A DNA stretch of 64,000 nucleotides, from positions 248,001 to 312,000 of the forward strand of contig NZ_QFYS01000004.1 of the NCBI RefSeq assembly GCF_003254525.1, in the 5' to 3' direction. The position numbers and the translations under genes were made by a program. This document shows positions 17,493-25,147 of the stretch, piece by piece. Numbering within the stretch: position 1 is the stretch's first letter; each line of letters begins with the position of its first letter. The notes under the pieces were generated by a model. That model saw only the letters and a program-made list of their open reading frames with translations. It was not told the DNA's origin and did no database searches. The DNA is from Phenylobacterium kunshanense. GTDB taxonomy: Bacteria > Pseudomonadota > Alphaproteobacteria > Caulobacterales > Caulobacteraceae.

Positions 17493-17795
17493 TCAGGTCC
17501 GGGCGGAGATGGCTTCCAGGGTCTGGACGCGGCTTTCCAGGTCCTCGACCAGGCGGCGGGCCACGTCGCGCACGCCGGGGGCGTAGGCGTCGCCGCCTTC
17601 CGCGATCTCGGCGGCGAGCTGCTCCAGGTCGACCATGGCGGCCGTCAGGGCCTTCACATGATCCTTCGCGAGCTGGCGCGCCTCGGCCTGGAGCCGGCGC
17701 ACGCGCTCGGCCACGGTCTCGGTCTTCGGCGAAACGGTCTTCAGGTCGTTGGTGGCGACCACGGCGAGAGACGGCGACATCCTTACGTACCTCAT
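17493..17795 (-). CDS. conserved small helical protein, unknown function
   Basis: A 100-residue protein, nearly all helical by composition: ETVAERVRRLQAEARQLAKDHVKALTAAMVDLEQLAAEIAEGG, then PGVRDVARRLVEDLESRVQTLEAI. It has heptad-like hydrophobic spacing, so a coiled coil or helical bundle is likely. An alternative start is the internal ATG at 17780. I do not recognise the family. The flanking 17207-17492 shows no gene or RNA that I can support. Confidence 0.6.
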   Translation of the reverse strand: MRYVRMSPSLAVVATNDLKTVSPKTETVAERVRRLQAEARQLAKDHVKALTAAMVDLEQLAAEIAEGGDAYAPGVRDVARRLVEDLESRVQTLEAISART

Positions 17796-18022
17796 CGATC
17801 CCCAAGGTCTTGAACGGTCGCCAACCCGGGATGGTTTGGCCGCCGATCATGCCTTGCTGCTCAAGAGAGCTTACGTCCTGAGACAGCACAGGTTCCCTGT
17901 CGGTCGCATGAACGGCGCCAGTTAACCCTGGTACAGGATCGGGTGAGGACTCGGCGCCACGGTGTTTGGTTAGCGACGATGGTCGGCCGAGGTCTGGGGC
18001 CGTCGAGTATTCGCCGCTCGCG

Positions 18023-18151
18023 CTACTCTGCTGGCGCTCTGGCGACCGGGACCTTCCGGCCTGCGGTCTCGACGCGATAGGCTTGGCCCGGGGCGACCTG
18101 GCCGGCGGCGTTGGTGACCGAGAGGGTCTGCTTCTCCTGCGCCTGCGACAA
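18023..18151 (-). pseudogene. possible gene remnant or 42-residue ORF
   Basis: In the otherwise empty stretch 17796-18229, a minus-strand frame from TTG at 18151 gives a 42-residue sequence. It includes QTLSVTNAAGQVAPGQAYRV and ends in PVARAPAE, with natural-looking composition and coding-like third positions. There is no good ribosome binding site for this start. It may be the tail of a decayed gene, a genuine microprotein, or chance. The rest of 17796-18229 shows nothing I can support. Confidence 0.25.
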
Positions 18152-18229
18152 ACGGTCGGCGCGTCGAACGCCATCCCTCCGACGACGGACGCGCAGGATT
18201 TGCGGGCTCGCCTGGAGTATGCTGCGCGG

Positions 18230-18985
18230 GTGAACAGGCGAGACTTCGACGTGAAGGATGGGCCGCTGGCGGTGGCGGCGCTGCGGGCCGTTTTGGGACA
18301 GCCGGCGGGCGCGTGGGCGGCGTGGGCCGCGCTGATGGCCGCCGGCGCCGCGCTGGATCTGGCCGCGCGGGCGGCGGGCGTCGATATCGATGGGACGCGC
18401 GCCGACGCGGGCTTCTGGGCCTACCAGGGGCTGGAAGCGCTGCTCACGGCGACCGCCTCGGGCTGGGCGCTGGCGTTGCTGCTGACCGGTCAGGCGCCGC
18501 GGGTGCGAGCGCTCGCGGCGTTCGTGGTGCTGCTTGCCGCGGTGGAGCTCTATTGGGACGGCGCCGCACAGGTGGTCCCGGCGGCGGAGAGCGGCGATGG
18601 CGCCCCGGTGGCGGCGCGGTACCTGGCCCTGATGGCGGTCATGGGGCTTGGGGTCTTTGTCTTCGCGCGGCTGATGCTGTGGCCGATCGGACGCCTCACC
18701 GGGTCCGGGGGGCCTTCGCCGGCTGGGTCGTGGGCGCGGATGGAGGGGCAGGTCTGGCCGTACTTCAGCACTGCGGTCCTGCTGACTTTCCCTATCTTCC
18801 TGGAAAACTACCTGCTGTTCACGACCCCCGCCGGCGACCTGGGCGTGGAGGGCACGACGCCGACGCTCATCAAAGCGCGCTTGGAAGCGACCCTCGAAAC
18901 CGCCCTGATGACCGGCCTCGGCGCAGCCGTGTGGCGACGCCGGCAGGGGGTGACGAGCGAGCGGCTGTCGGACGTGTTCGCGTAG
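18230..18985 (+). CDS. polytopic membrane protein, unknown function
   Basis: A 251-residue protein starting from GTG at 18230; the longer open frame upstream does not look coding. About five hydrophobic segments are visible (AWAAWAALMAAGAALDLAARA, LEALLTATASGWALALLLTG, ALAAFVVLLAAVELYW, LALMAVMGLGVFVFARLMLW, VWPYFSTAVLLTFPIFLENY). It ends with a basic cytoplasmic-looking tail (WRRRQGVTSERLSDVFA). No catalytic motif is visible. A 31-residue membrane peptide follows 7 bases later. Confidence 0.65.
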   Translation: MNRRDFDVKDGPLAVAALRAVLGQPAGAWAAWAALMAAGAALDLAARAAGVDIDGTRADAGFWAYQGLEALLTATASGWALALLLTGQAPRVRALAAFVVLLAAVELYWDGAAQVVPAAESGDGAPVAARYLALMAVMGLGVFVFARLMLWPIGRLTGSGGPSPAGSWARMEGQVWPYFSTAVLLTFPIFLENYLLFTTPAGDLGVEGTTPTLIKARLEATLETALMTGLGAAVWRRRQGVTSERLSDVFA

Positions 18986-18992
18986 GCGCCGG

Positions 18993-19088
18993 ATGACCCC
19001 GCTCGAAGCGCTTCTTCCGTTCGTCGTGATGGCCGTCGCCATCATTGTGGTCGCCGTGTTCGTGGTGCGCCGGGACCGGGACCTGTAG
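18993..19088 (+). CDS. 31-residue single-span membrane peptide
   Basis: ATG at 18993 to TAG at 19088. After a short polar start the peptide has one strongly hydrophobic stretch (LLPFVVMAVAIIVVAVFVV) followed by the charged end RRDRDL, which fits a one-pass membrane microprotein with a basic cytoplasmic tail. It lies 7 bases after the polytopic membrane protein gene, so co-expression is likely. The ribosome binding site is weak. A partner-protein role like KdpF or CydX is only an analogy. Confidence 0.5.
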   Translation: MTPLEALLPFVVMAVAIIVVAVFVVRRDRDL

Positions 19089-19096
19089 GCGGGCCC

Positions 19097-21301
19097 CTAC
19101 TTCCGCCGCCCCTTCCGGAACGCCTCGGCCTTCTCGGCCCGCACCTCGGCCTTCACGCGCTTCACGGCGCCCTTGTCGACGGCCTCGCCCTCGCCGGTGA
19201 GCATCTCGTTGGCGAACTCGAGGTCCAGCATCTTCAGGCGCTTGATCTCGTCGCGCAGGCGGGCGGCGGTCTCGAACTCCAGGTTGGCGGCGGCCTCGCG
19301 CATCCGGGCTTCCAGATCCTTGAGGGTGGCCTTGAAGTTGTCGCCGAAGAACGGCTTCTCCCCCTCGGCCACGCCGGCCTGGACGGTGACGTGGTCCTTC
19401 TCGTAGGGGCTGGCGAGGATGTCCTTGATCTGGCTCTTCACGCTCTCGGGCGTGATGCCGTGCTCGAGGTTGTAGGCCTCCTGCTTCTCACGGCGGCGCT
19501 TCGTCTCGGCCATGGCGCGTTCCATGGAGCCGGTCACGTGGTCGGCGTAGAGGATCACCCGGCCGTCGACGTTCCGCGCGGCGCGGCCAATCGTCTGGAT
19601 CAGTGAGGTCTCCGAGCGGAGGAAGCCCTCCTTGTCGGCGTCGAGGATGGCGACGAGGCCGCACTCGGGGATGTCGAGGCCCTCGCGCAGCAGGTTGATG
19701 CCCACCAGCACGTCGAAGGCGCCGAGCCGCAGGTCGCGGATGATCTCGATCCGCTCCAGGGTGTCGACGTCGGAGTGCATGTAGCGCACGCGCAGGCCTT
19801 GCTCGTGCATGTACTCGGTGAGGTCCTCGGCCATCTTCTTGGTGAGGACGGTGATCAGGGACCGGTAGCCGCGGGCGACCGTCTGGCGGACCTGGTCGAT
19901 GACGTCGTCCACCTGGCTGAAGCCGTCCTTCGACACCGGCTTCACCTCGACCGGCGGGTCGATCAGGCCGGTGGGGCGGATCACCTGCTCGGCGAAGACG
20001 CCGCCCGTCTTCTCCATCTCCCACGGGCCCGGGGTGGCGGAGACGAAGACGCTGTCCGGCCGCATGGCGTCCCACTCCTCGAACTTGAGGGGGCGGTTGT
20101 CCATGCAGGAGGGCAGGCGGAAACCGTATTCGGCGAGGGTGAACTTGCGGCGGTAGTCGCCCCGGTACATGGCGCCGATCTGGGGCACCGTCTGGTGGCT
20201 CTCGTCGACAAAGAGCAGAGCGTTGTCGGGGATGTATTCGAAGAAGGTCGGCGGCGGCTCGCCCGGCCGGCGGCCGGTGAGGTAGCGGCTGTAGTTCTCG
20301 ATGCCGGCGCAGGAGCCGGTGGCCTCGATCATCTCGATGTCGAAGGTGGTGCGCTGCTCCAGCCGCTGGGCCTCCAGCAGCTTGCCGTTGGCGACCAGCC
20401 AGTCGAGGCGCTCCTTCAGCTCGGCCTTGATGTAGTTGATCGCTTGGCGGAGCGTCGGGCGCGGCGTGACGTAGTGGCTGTTGGCGTAGATCTTCACGCC
20501 GGCCAGGTCGGCGGTCTTCTTGCCGGTGAGCGGATCGAACTCGGTGATGGATTCGATCTCGTCGCCGAAGAGGCTGATGCGCCAGGCGCGGTCCTCATAG
20601 TGGGCGGGGAAGATCTCGATGGTGTCGCCGCGGCGGCGGAAGGCGCCGCGCTCGAACGCCTGGTCGTTGCGCTTGTATTGCAGGGCCACCAGGTCGGCCA
20701 TCAGCTTCTTCTCGTCGATCCGGTCCCCGGGCTGGATCTGGAAGGTCATGGCCGAATAGGTCTCGACCGAGCCGATGCCGTAGATGCAGGAGACGGAGGC
20801 CACGACGATGACGTCGTCACGCTCCAGGATCGCGCGGGTGGCCGAGTGGCGCATCCGGTCGATCTGCTCGTTAATCGAGCTGTCCTTCTCGATGTAGGTG
20901 TCGGTCCGGGGGACGTACGCCTCGGGCTGGTAGTAGTCGTAGTAGCTGACGAAGAACTCGACCGCGTTGTCGGGGAAGAAGCTCTTGAACTCGCTGTAGA
21001 GCTGGGCCGCCAAGGTCTTGTTGGGCGCGAGGATCAGCGCCGGACGCTGGGTCTCCTCGATGATCTTGGCCATGGTGAAGGTCTTGCCCGAGCCGGTGAC
21101 ACCGAGCAGGACCTGGTCTCGCTCGTCGGCCTCGATCCCCGCCACCAGCTCGCGGATCGCCTGCGGCTGGTCGCCGGCGGGCTGGTAGGCGGAGGCCAGC
21201 TTGAACTTCCGCCCACCCTCGCTCTTCTCCGGGCGCACCGGGCGGTGCGGCTTCCAGAGCATGGGCATGGTGTTCTCGTCGTAGTCGAAGGCGGCCGACA
21301 T
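19097..21301 (-). CDS. uvrB: excinuclease ABC subunit UvrB
   Basis: The damage-verifying helicase-like subunit of nucleotide excision repair. Visible are Walker [16 protein letters not shown], the beta-hairpin region [22 protein letters not shown], the motif II region [15 protein letters not shown], and motif [13 protein letters not shown]-terminal UVR motif ([24 protein letters not shown]) contacts UvrC. The start is uncertain: in-frame ATGs at 21376, 21340 and 21301 all precede the conserved [18 protein letters not shown] use 21301 because only it has a G-rich site at reasonable distance. Confidence 0.95.
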   Translation of the reverse strand: MSAAFDYDENTMPMLWKPHRPVRPEKSEGGRKFKLASAYQPAGDQPQAIRELVAGIEADERDQVLLGVTGSGKTFTMAKIIEETQRPALILAPNKTLAAQLYSEFKSFFPDNAVEFFVSYYDYYQPEAYVPRTDTYIEKDSSINEQIDRMRHSATRAILERDDVIVVASVSCIYGIGSVETYSAMTFQIQPGDRIDEKKLMADLVALQYKRNDQAFERGAFRRRGDTIEIFPAHYEDRAWRISLFGDEIESITEFDPLTGKKTADLAGVKIYANSHYVTPRPTLRQAINYIKAELKERLDWLVANGKLLEAQRLEQRTTFDIEMIEATGSCAGIENYSRYLTGRRPGEPPPTFFEYIPDNALLFVDESHQTVPQIGAMYRGDYRRKFTLAEYGFRLPSCMDNRPLKFEEWDAMRPDSVFVSATPGPWEMEKTGGVFAEQVIRPTGLIDPPVEVKPVSKDGFSQVDDVIDQVRQTVARGYRSLITVLTKKMAEDLTEYMHEQGLRVRYMHSDVDTLERIEIIRDLRLGAFDVLVGINLLREGLDIPECGLVAILDADKEGFLRSETSLIQTIGRAARNVDGRVILYADHVTGSMERAMAETKRRREKQEAYNLEHGITPESVKSQIKDILASPYEKDHVTVQAGVAEGEKPFFGDNFKATLKDLEARMREAAANLEFETAARLRDEIKRLKMLDLEFANEMLTGEGEAVDKGAVKRVKAEVRAEKAEAFRKGRRK

Positions 21302-21442
21302 ATCGGCGACGCCCCCGGCCGGGGCGGCGGTGCGGGGCATGGCGCGAAAGTAAGGTCTCCGGGCGGCGGACGCCACCGGAACGCGCGGCGCGTCTGCAGG
21401 CTGCTGACAGGAGGGTGGCGGCAGCCCCTCAGTTCGGCGGGC

Positions 21443-21991
21443 TCACCGCGTGGGCCAGAGCATCCGCTTCAGCGTGGCGTCGCGGTCGATGACCACGTGC
21501 TTGAGCGCGCCCAGGACGTGCAGGGCCAGCAGCGGCCAGAGCACGTTCGGCGCGACCTTGTGGGCGACCTCGGCCGCCTCGTGCAGCCAGGGGACCTTGG
21601 CCGGGAAGGGGCTGGGGATCATGCCCCAGTCGAAGATCGCGATACCCCGGGCGTTGGACCAGATCACCAGCGGGCCAGTGACGATCTGGACCAGGATCAT
21701 CAGCAGGAACAGGCCCTGGATCGCCTTGGCCGCGATCTGCAGGGGCCGCTTGCGCTCCAGGGGGGCCGGGGCCGGCTGGGTGGCGGTCCAGATCAGCCGG
21801 GCGGCCAGGAAGGTGAAGAGCAGCATCCCCACCGACACGTGGTTGGTCATGGCGACCAGTTTGGCCGCGCGGTCCTCGGCTTCCTCAAGCCGTTCGCCCA
21901 AGAGGTAGAGCGCGATCACGCCGACGGCCGAGATCCAGTGCAGGGCGATGGCCACCCAGCCGTAGCTGGTACGGGTGTTGGTGAGGGACAT
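21443..21991 (-). CDS. cytochrome b561 family protein
   Basis: A 182-residue four-helix membrane b-type cytochrome. The haem-ligand histidines sit in IALHWISAVGVIALY, MTNHVSVGMLLFTFLAARL, WLHEAAEVAHKVAPNVLW and LLALHVLGALKHVVID, the CybB pattern. It probably passes electrons between the quinone pool and a periplasmic acceptor. It stands alone between uvrB and the alpha/beta hydrolase. Confidence 0.9.
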   Translation of the reverse strand: MSLTNTRTSYGWVAIALHWISAVGVIALYLLGERLEEAEDRAAKLVAMTNHVSVGMLLFTFLAARLIWTATQPAPAPLERKRPLQIAAKAIQGLFLLMILVQIVTGPLVIWSNARGIAIFDWGMIPSPFPAKVPWLHEAAEVAHKVAPNVLWPLLALHVLGALKHVVIDRDATLKRMLWPTR

Positions 21992-22059
21992 GGCGAACTC
22001 CGGACTTCGGCGGGGCTTAACCGTAGGCCGGCGCGGCCGCGTTGATCGAGATCAGATGG

Positions 22060-22965
22060 CTACCGCCGCGCGTCGAGCCAGTCGCGGACCGTCCGATTGA
22101 CCAGAGCCTCGGCGTCGTGCTGCACGAAGTGGCCGGCGGCGGGGGCCATGACGATGGTGGTGTCGGCGTCGATGAAGTCCCAGGTCCCCGAATGGCCGGC
22201 GGCGTTGAGGGCGGTGTCCTTCATGCCGTGGATCACCAGGGTCGGGACCTTCACGCGCATGCTGGCCACGGGCGGCTGCGGGTCGGCCGGCGGGGCGCCG
22301 CCGGCGCGCGGGTAGTTGGCGCGGTAGTAGTTCATCATCGCCGCGAAGTCGGATCGCTTGAGGGCTTCGACCTGTGCGGCGCGCTTCGCCGGGTCCTTCA
22401 CCCAGGCGGCGAGCGCTTCGGCGTTCAGGGCCTTCTCCGACCCCTCCTGCTGGAAGACGCGGGCATAGTTCGAGCCTTCCTGCTGCGCCTTGTTGGTCGC
22501 CAGTTCGCGGCCCATGCCGGCAGGGTGGGGGACGCTCATGATCACCAGACGCCTCACCAGCTCCGGCCGCTGGAAGGCCACGCGCCAGGCGATCGCCGCG
22601 CCCCAGTCGTGGCCGATGACGATGGCGTCCTTCCGGCCCTCGGCGGCGATGACCGCCGCCACGTCGCCCACCAGGTTCGGCATGGCGTAGGCCTCGACGC
22701 CCATGGGCTTGTCCGAGAGGTTGTAGCCGCGCAGGTCGAGGGCGGCGGTCCGGTAGCCGGCCTTGTTCAGCTCGGCCATCAGCGGCGTCCAGGTGCCCCA
22801 GTAGTCTGGGAAGCCGTGAATCAGCACCACGAGCGGACCCTCGCCCTCCACGGCGTAGTGGATATTCACGTCGCCGTTCGTGGCGGTCCGGTCCCGCGGC
22901 GCGGCGTCGGCCGCAGGAGCGGCGGCCAACAGCAGGGTGGCGGCGGCGAGAGCGGCGCGGAGCAT
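22060..22965 (-). CDS. exported alpha/beta hydrolase (epoxide hydrolase-like)
   Basis: A 301-residue protein with a signal peptide (MLRAALAAATLLLAAAPAADA). The hydrolase motifs are HGFPDYWGTW (oxyanion), GHDWGAAIAW (nucleophile elbow with Asp), and a late GHFVQHDAEAL with the catalytic His. Asp as nucleophile and HGFPDYW point to the epoxide hydrolase/haloalkane dehalogenase branch. The start at 22965 has AGAGGAA 7 bases upstream. It diverges from a PadR regulator across palindromic operators, so it is probably under PadR control. Substrate unknown. Confidence 0.87.
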   Translation of the reverse strand: MLRAALAAATLLLAAAPAADAAPRDRTATNGDVNIHYAVEGEGPLVVLIHGFPDYWGTWTPLMAELNKAGYRTAALDLRGYNLSDKPMGVEAYAMPNLVGDVAAVIAAEGRKDAIVIGHDWGAAIAWRVAFQRPELVRRLVIMSVPHPAGMGRELATNKAQQEGSNYARVFQQEGSEKALNAEALAAWVKDPAKRAAQVEALKRSDFAAMMNYYRANYPRAGGAPPADPQPPVASMRVKVPTLVIHGMKDTALNAAGHSGTWDFIDADTTIVMAPAAGHFVQHDAEALVNRTVRDWLDARR

Positions 22966-23024
22966 TGGGCGGTTCCTCTTGGATTTACGGCGTAGGCTAA
23001 CACGCTCACCACAACCCGCGAGTG

Positions 23025-23069
23025 CTGTGTCGCGCACAGTATATCTAGACACTGTGCGCCGCACAGTGT
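23025..23069. promoter_or_regulatory. tandem palindromic operators between hydrolase and padR
   Basis: A perfect 10-bp inverted repeat (ACACTGTGCG / CGCACAGTGT, one central base) occupies 23049-23069 and touches the first possible padR ATG. A second, shorter dyad (CTGTG...CACAG) lies at 23025-23039. The centres are 27 bp apart. The position in a divergent promoter next to a PadR gene makes autoregulation by that protein likely. Confidence 0.65.
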
Positions 23070-23429
23070 ATGCCGCACAGCACGATGCCAAGCGACGCCG
23101 ACATCTTCGAGACACTCCGGCAGGAGCTGCGCCGCGGGTCGCTGATTCTGGCGGTCCTGGGGCAGCTCCGGTCCGAGCACTACGGCTACACGCTGCGACG
23201 GGCGCTGGGGGATGCGGGCGTCGAGATCGACGAGGGGGCGCTCTATCCGATGCTGCGACGGCTGGAGGCCCAGGGCCTCCTCACCAGCGAGTGGCGGGAG
23301 GAGGAGCGCCGCAACAAACGCTTCTACCGACTTTCTGACGAGGGGGGCGCCGTACTCGGCCGGCTCGTCAAGGAATGGGCGTCGCTGAACGCCTCGGTGG
23401 ACGCGATCCTGAAGGGGAACACGCGATGA
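23070..23429 (+). CDS. PadR-family transcriptional regulator
   Basis: A 119-residue winged-helix protein. LRRGSLILAVLGQLRSEHYGYTLRRAL and EIDEGALYPMLRRLEAQGLLTSEWREE are the PadR signature, with NKRFYRLSDEGGAVL forming the wing. The start may be ATG 23070 or ATG 23085; neither has a clear ribosome binding site, and the first abuts the operator palindrome. Its stop overlaps the next ATG by four bases (ATGA). PadR-HAAS membrane-protein pairs are common two-gene signalling units. Confidence 0.88.
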   Translation: MPHSTMPSDADIFETLRQELRRGSLILAVLGQLRSEHYGYTLRRALGDAGVEIDEGALYPMLRRLEAQGLLTSEWREEERRNKRFYRLSDEGGAVLGRLVKEWASLNASVDAILKGNTR

Positions 23430-24397
23430 GCGACCTGATCGAACGGTACCTGGCGGCGGTCGGCCGCGCGCTGCCGGAGGGCCAGCGCGCCGATATCGTC
23501 GCCGAGTTGCGGGACGAGCTGTTGTCGGCCGTCGAGGCGCGGGAGGCCGAGCTGGGCCGGCCGCTCACCGTGGGCGAGGCGGAGGCCCTGCTTCTGGAGC
23601 GGGGCAATCCGCTGGTCGTCGCAGGGCGGTTCCGGCAGGTCCAGTATCTGGTCGGGCCCGAGATGTTCCCGATGTGGTGGGCGGTGCTGAAAGTTGTGCT
23701 GGGCGTGGTGGCGGCGGTCTATGTGGTGGCCATCGCGCTGGAGATCGCCTTCCAGAACAGCGACGGCGCCATAAGGGTGGCGCTGCCGGGGGTGTTCACG
23801 ACACTGATGACCGCGTTCGGCTCCGTGACTCTGGCGGCGGTGGCGGCCGAGCGACTGGGCTGGGCCCGAGCGCTCTATCGCTGGACGCCTCGCGACCTGC
23901 CGCCGCCCAGGGCCAAGGCGCGGTCGACGTTCGAGATTGTCACTGAGATCGGCCTGGAGATCGTCTTCCTGCTGTGGTGGTTCGGGCTGATCCGGTTCAG
24001 CAACCTCGTCCCCTGGGGCGAGCTGGAGGTGGAGCTGTCGGCCGCCTGGGCGACGTTCTTCTGGCCGGTCGCGCTCTACAGCGTCGTCGAGCTGGCGATC
24101 AATCTGCTGGCCTTGGCGAGGCCCGGCTGGACCGGCGTCCATGCCGCGCTGTCGGTGGGGCGAGGGTTGCTGGGCGCCGCGATCCTGATCCCGCTGCTGC
24201 GGGCGGGGAACTGGGTCAGCGTGTCGTCGGCCAAGTTGTCGGCCGAACGGGCGCTGGAGGTGCAGGCGAACATCGACCTGGTGGTGCGGGTATCACTGGG
24301 GGTCGCCCTGATCGCGGTGCTGGTGAAGCTGGCGTTGGACGCGTCGGCGGCCTGGCGGGCATTCCGGACCGGAGGCGGCGTGGCTCACCTGGCCTAG
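23426..24397 (+). CDS. HAAS-domain (permease-prefix-like) membrane protein paired with PadR
   Basis: A 323-residue protein. The N-terminal soluble domain (DLIERYLAAVGRALPEGQRADIVAELRDELLSAVEAREAELGRPLTVGEAEALL) has the form of the HAAS domain found beside PadR regulators. Several membrane segments follow (VLKVVLGVVAAVYVVAIAL, IVFLLWWFGLIRF, LVVRVSLGVALIAVLVKLAL). The start at 23426 overlaps the padR stop, implying coupled translation. The role of HAAS proteins is unsettled; sensing or sequestering PadR is an inference. Confidence 0.78.
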   Translation: MSDLIERYLAAVGRALPEGQRADIVAELRDELLSAVEAREAELGRPLTVGEAEALLLERGNPLVVAGRFRQVQYLVGPEMFPMWWAVLKVVLGVVAAVYVVAIALEIAFQNSDGAIRVALPGVFTTLMTAFGSVTLAAVAAERLGWARALYRWTPRDLPPPRAKARSTFEIVTEIGLEIVFLLWWFGLIRFSNLVPWGELEVELSAAWATFFWPVALYSVVELAINLLALARPGWTGVHAALSVGRGLLGAAILIPLLRAGNWVSVSSAKLSAERALEVQANIDLVVRVSLGVALIAVLVKLALDASAAWRAFRTGGGVAHLA

Positions 24398-24474
24398 TAG
24401 CCGCCCCGCGCCACGCTGGTTGCGACCAGGATGACGCCGACCAGCGTCAGGACCGCGATGATGAGGTTGCGCAT
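24394..24474 (-). CDS. 26-residue membrane peptide
   Basis: The peptide begins MRNLIIAVLTLVGVILVA and ends in RGGY: one hydrophobic span and a short tail. GGGAGG lies 6 bases before the ATG at 24474, an excellent ribosome binding site, so translation is credible. The site itself lies inside the hairpin at 24481-24501. It is downstream of the glycine-zipper lipoprotein on the same strand, and its stop overlaps the stop of the converging HAAS gene. Function unknown. Confidence 0.6.
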   Translation of the reverse strand: MRNLIIAVLTLVGVILVATSVARGGY

Positions 24475-24480
24475 CCCGCG

Positions 24481-24501
24481 CCTCCCGCTGCCTGCGGGAG
24501 G
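24481..24501 (-). promoter_or_regulatory. hairpin covering the ribosome binding site of the 26-residue peptide
   Basis: On the minus strand CCTCCCGC and GCGGGAGG form a perfect 8-bp stem with a 5-base loop. The 3' arm contains the GGGAGG of the downstream ORF, so the folded RNA would hide its ribosome binding site. There is no T-run, so it is not a typical intrinsic terminator. Confidence 0.5.
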
Positions 24502-24548
24502 TACGGGAGAGGGCGCGCAACGGATGCGGTGCGAGGAAGTGGCGCGCC

Positions 24549-24728
24549 CTAGTTGTCCACCGTCTTGCTGATGACGGTCCCCGCGGCGGCGCCCGCCGCG
24601 GCGCCGACCGGCCCCCCGACCACGGCCCCGGCCACCGCGCCGGTGGCGGCGCGCTGCTCGGTGTTGTGGCCACAGGCGCCCAGTGCGAGGGCGGCCGACG
24701 CCGAGATCAGGATGAGGGGCAGGCGCAT
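24549..24728 (-). CDS. glycine-zipper lipoprotein (OsmB-like)
   Basis: A 59-residue protein: signal peptide with lipobox LGAC near residue 19, then a glycine-zipper segment (TGAVAGAVVGGPVGAAAGAAAG) and a short polar end (VISKTVDN). AGGAG lies 7 bases before the ATG. Small lipoproteins of this form (OsmB and similar) are often stress-induced outer-membrane proteins. A near-consensus EcfG-type promoter at 24757-24781 fits that. Confidence 0.75.
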   Translation of the reverse strand: MRLPLILISASAALALGACGHNTEQRAATGAVAGAVVGGPVGAAAGAAAGTVISKTVDN

Positions 24729-24756
24729 GGCGGTCTCCTAGGAACTTCGGAGGCAG

Positions 24757-24781
24757 AACAGCCACGCGACCGATGGGTTCC
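24757..24781 (-). promoter_or_regulatory. candidate EcfG (general stress sigma) promoter
   Basis: On the minus strand GGAAC, 16 bases, then TGTT. The alphaproteobacterial EcfG consensus is GGAAC-N16/17-CGTT, so there is one mismatch. It ends about 30 bases upstream of the glycine-zipper lipoprotein ATG, a sensible place for its promoter. Confidence 0.4.
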
Positions 24782-24924
24782 GCCCAAGCTTGCCGGACGG
24801 TCGCCCTAAGGTTAACGCGCGCGGTTTCAGAAGAATTGAGTGTTAAGAGAAGAACAGATCGCGCCTCGCGGGAACAATTCGAAATTCCCCAGGGTTCTCA
24901 GGCTTGTGCGCGATCGGACGCATC

Positions 24925-25101
24925 TCAGCCAGCGCCTGGCGGCGGGGCGCCGTTAATGCTGCGGTGCAAAAAATTCTTGCCAGACGGCCCTTCCGCATTC
25001 ATAGGTCCTTCATCATTTGCCGTCGCCTGCCCCATCACGGAACTCGGGGCCAGGCTGGCCGCGGCCGCCGCCAGCAAGAGCAGGGGCGCCCGGGGCGACA
25101 T
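24925..25101 (-). CDS. possible small secreted protein
   Basis: A 58-residue frame from ATG 25101 with a signal-peptide-like start (MSPRAPLLLLAAAAASL) and then a polar, Gly/Pro/Asn-rich mature part ending PPPGAG. There is no recognisable ribosome binding site, and third-position GC falls in the second half, so this may be chance. The stretch 24782-25147 otherwise shows no gene I can support. Confidence 0.3.
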   Translation of the reverse strand: MSPRAPLLLLAAAAASLAPSSVMGQATANDEGPMNAEGPSGKNFLHRSINGAPPPGAG

Positions 25102-25147
25102 CTGAGTTGGGGGGCGCGCTGGCCCTCGTCGCTGAGGACCGTCAGTT

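Noticed and set aside
24858..24890. GGAAC...GGTT considered as an EcfG promoter for the SleB gene
   Set aside because: The -10 part does not match CGTT, and it is about 260 bases from the gene start.
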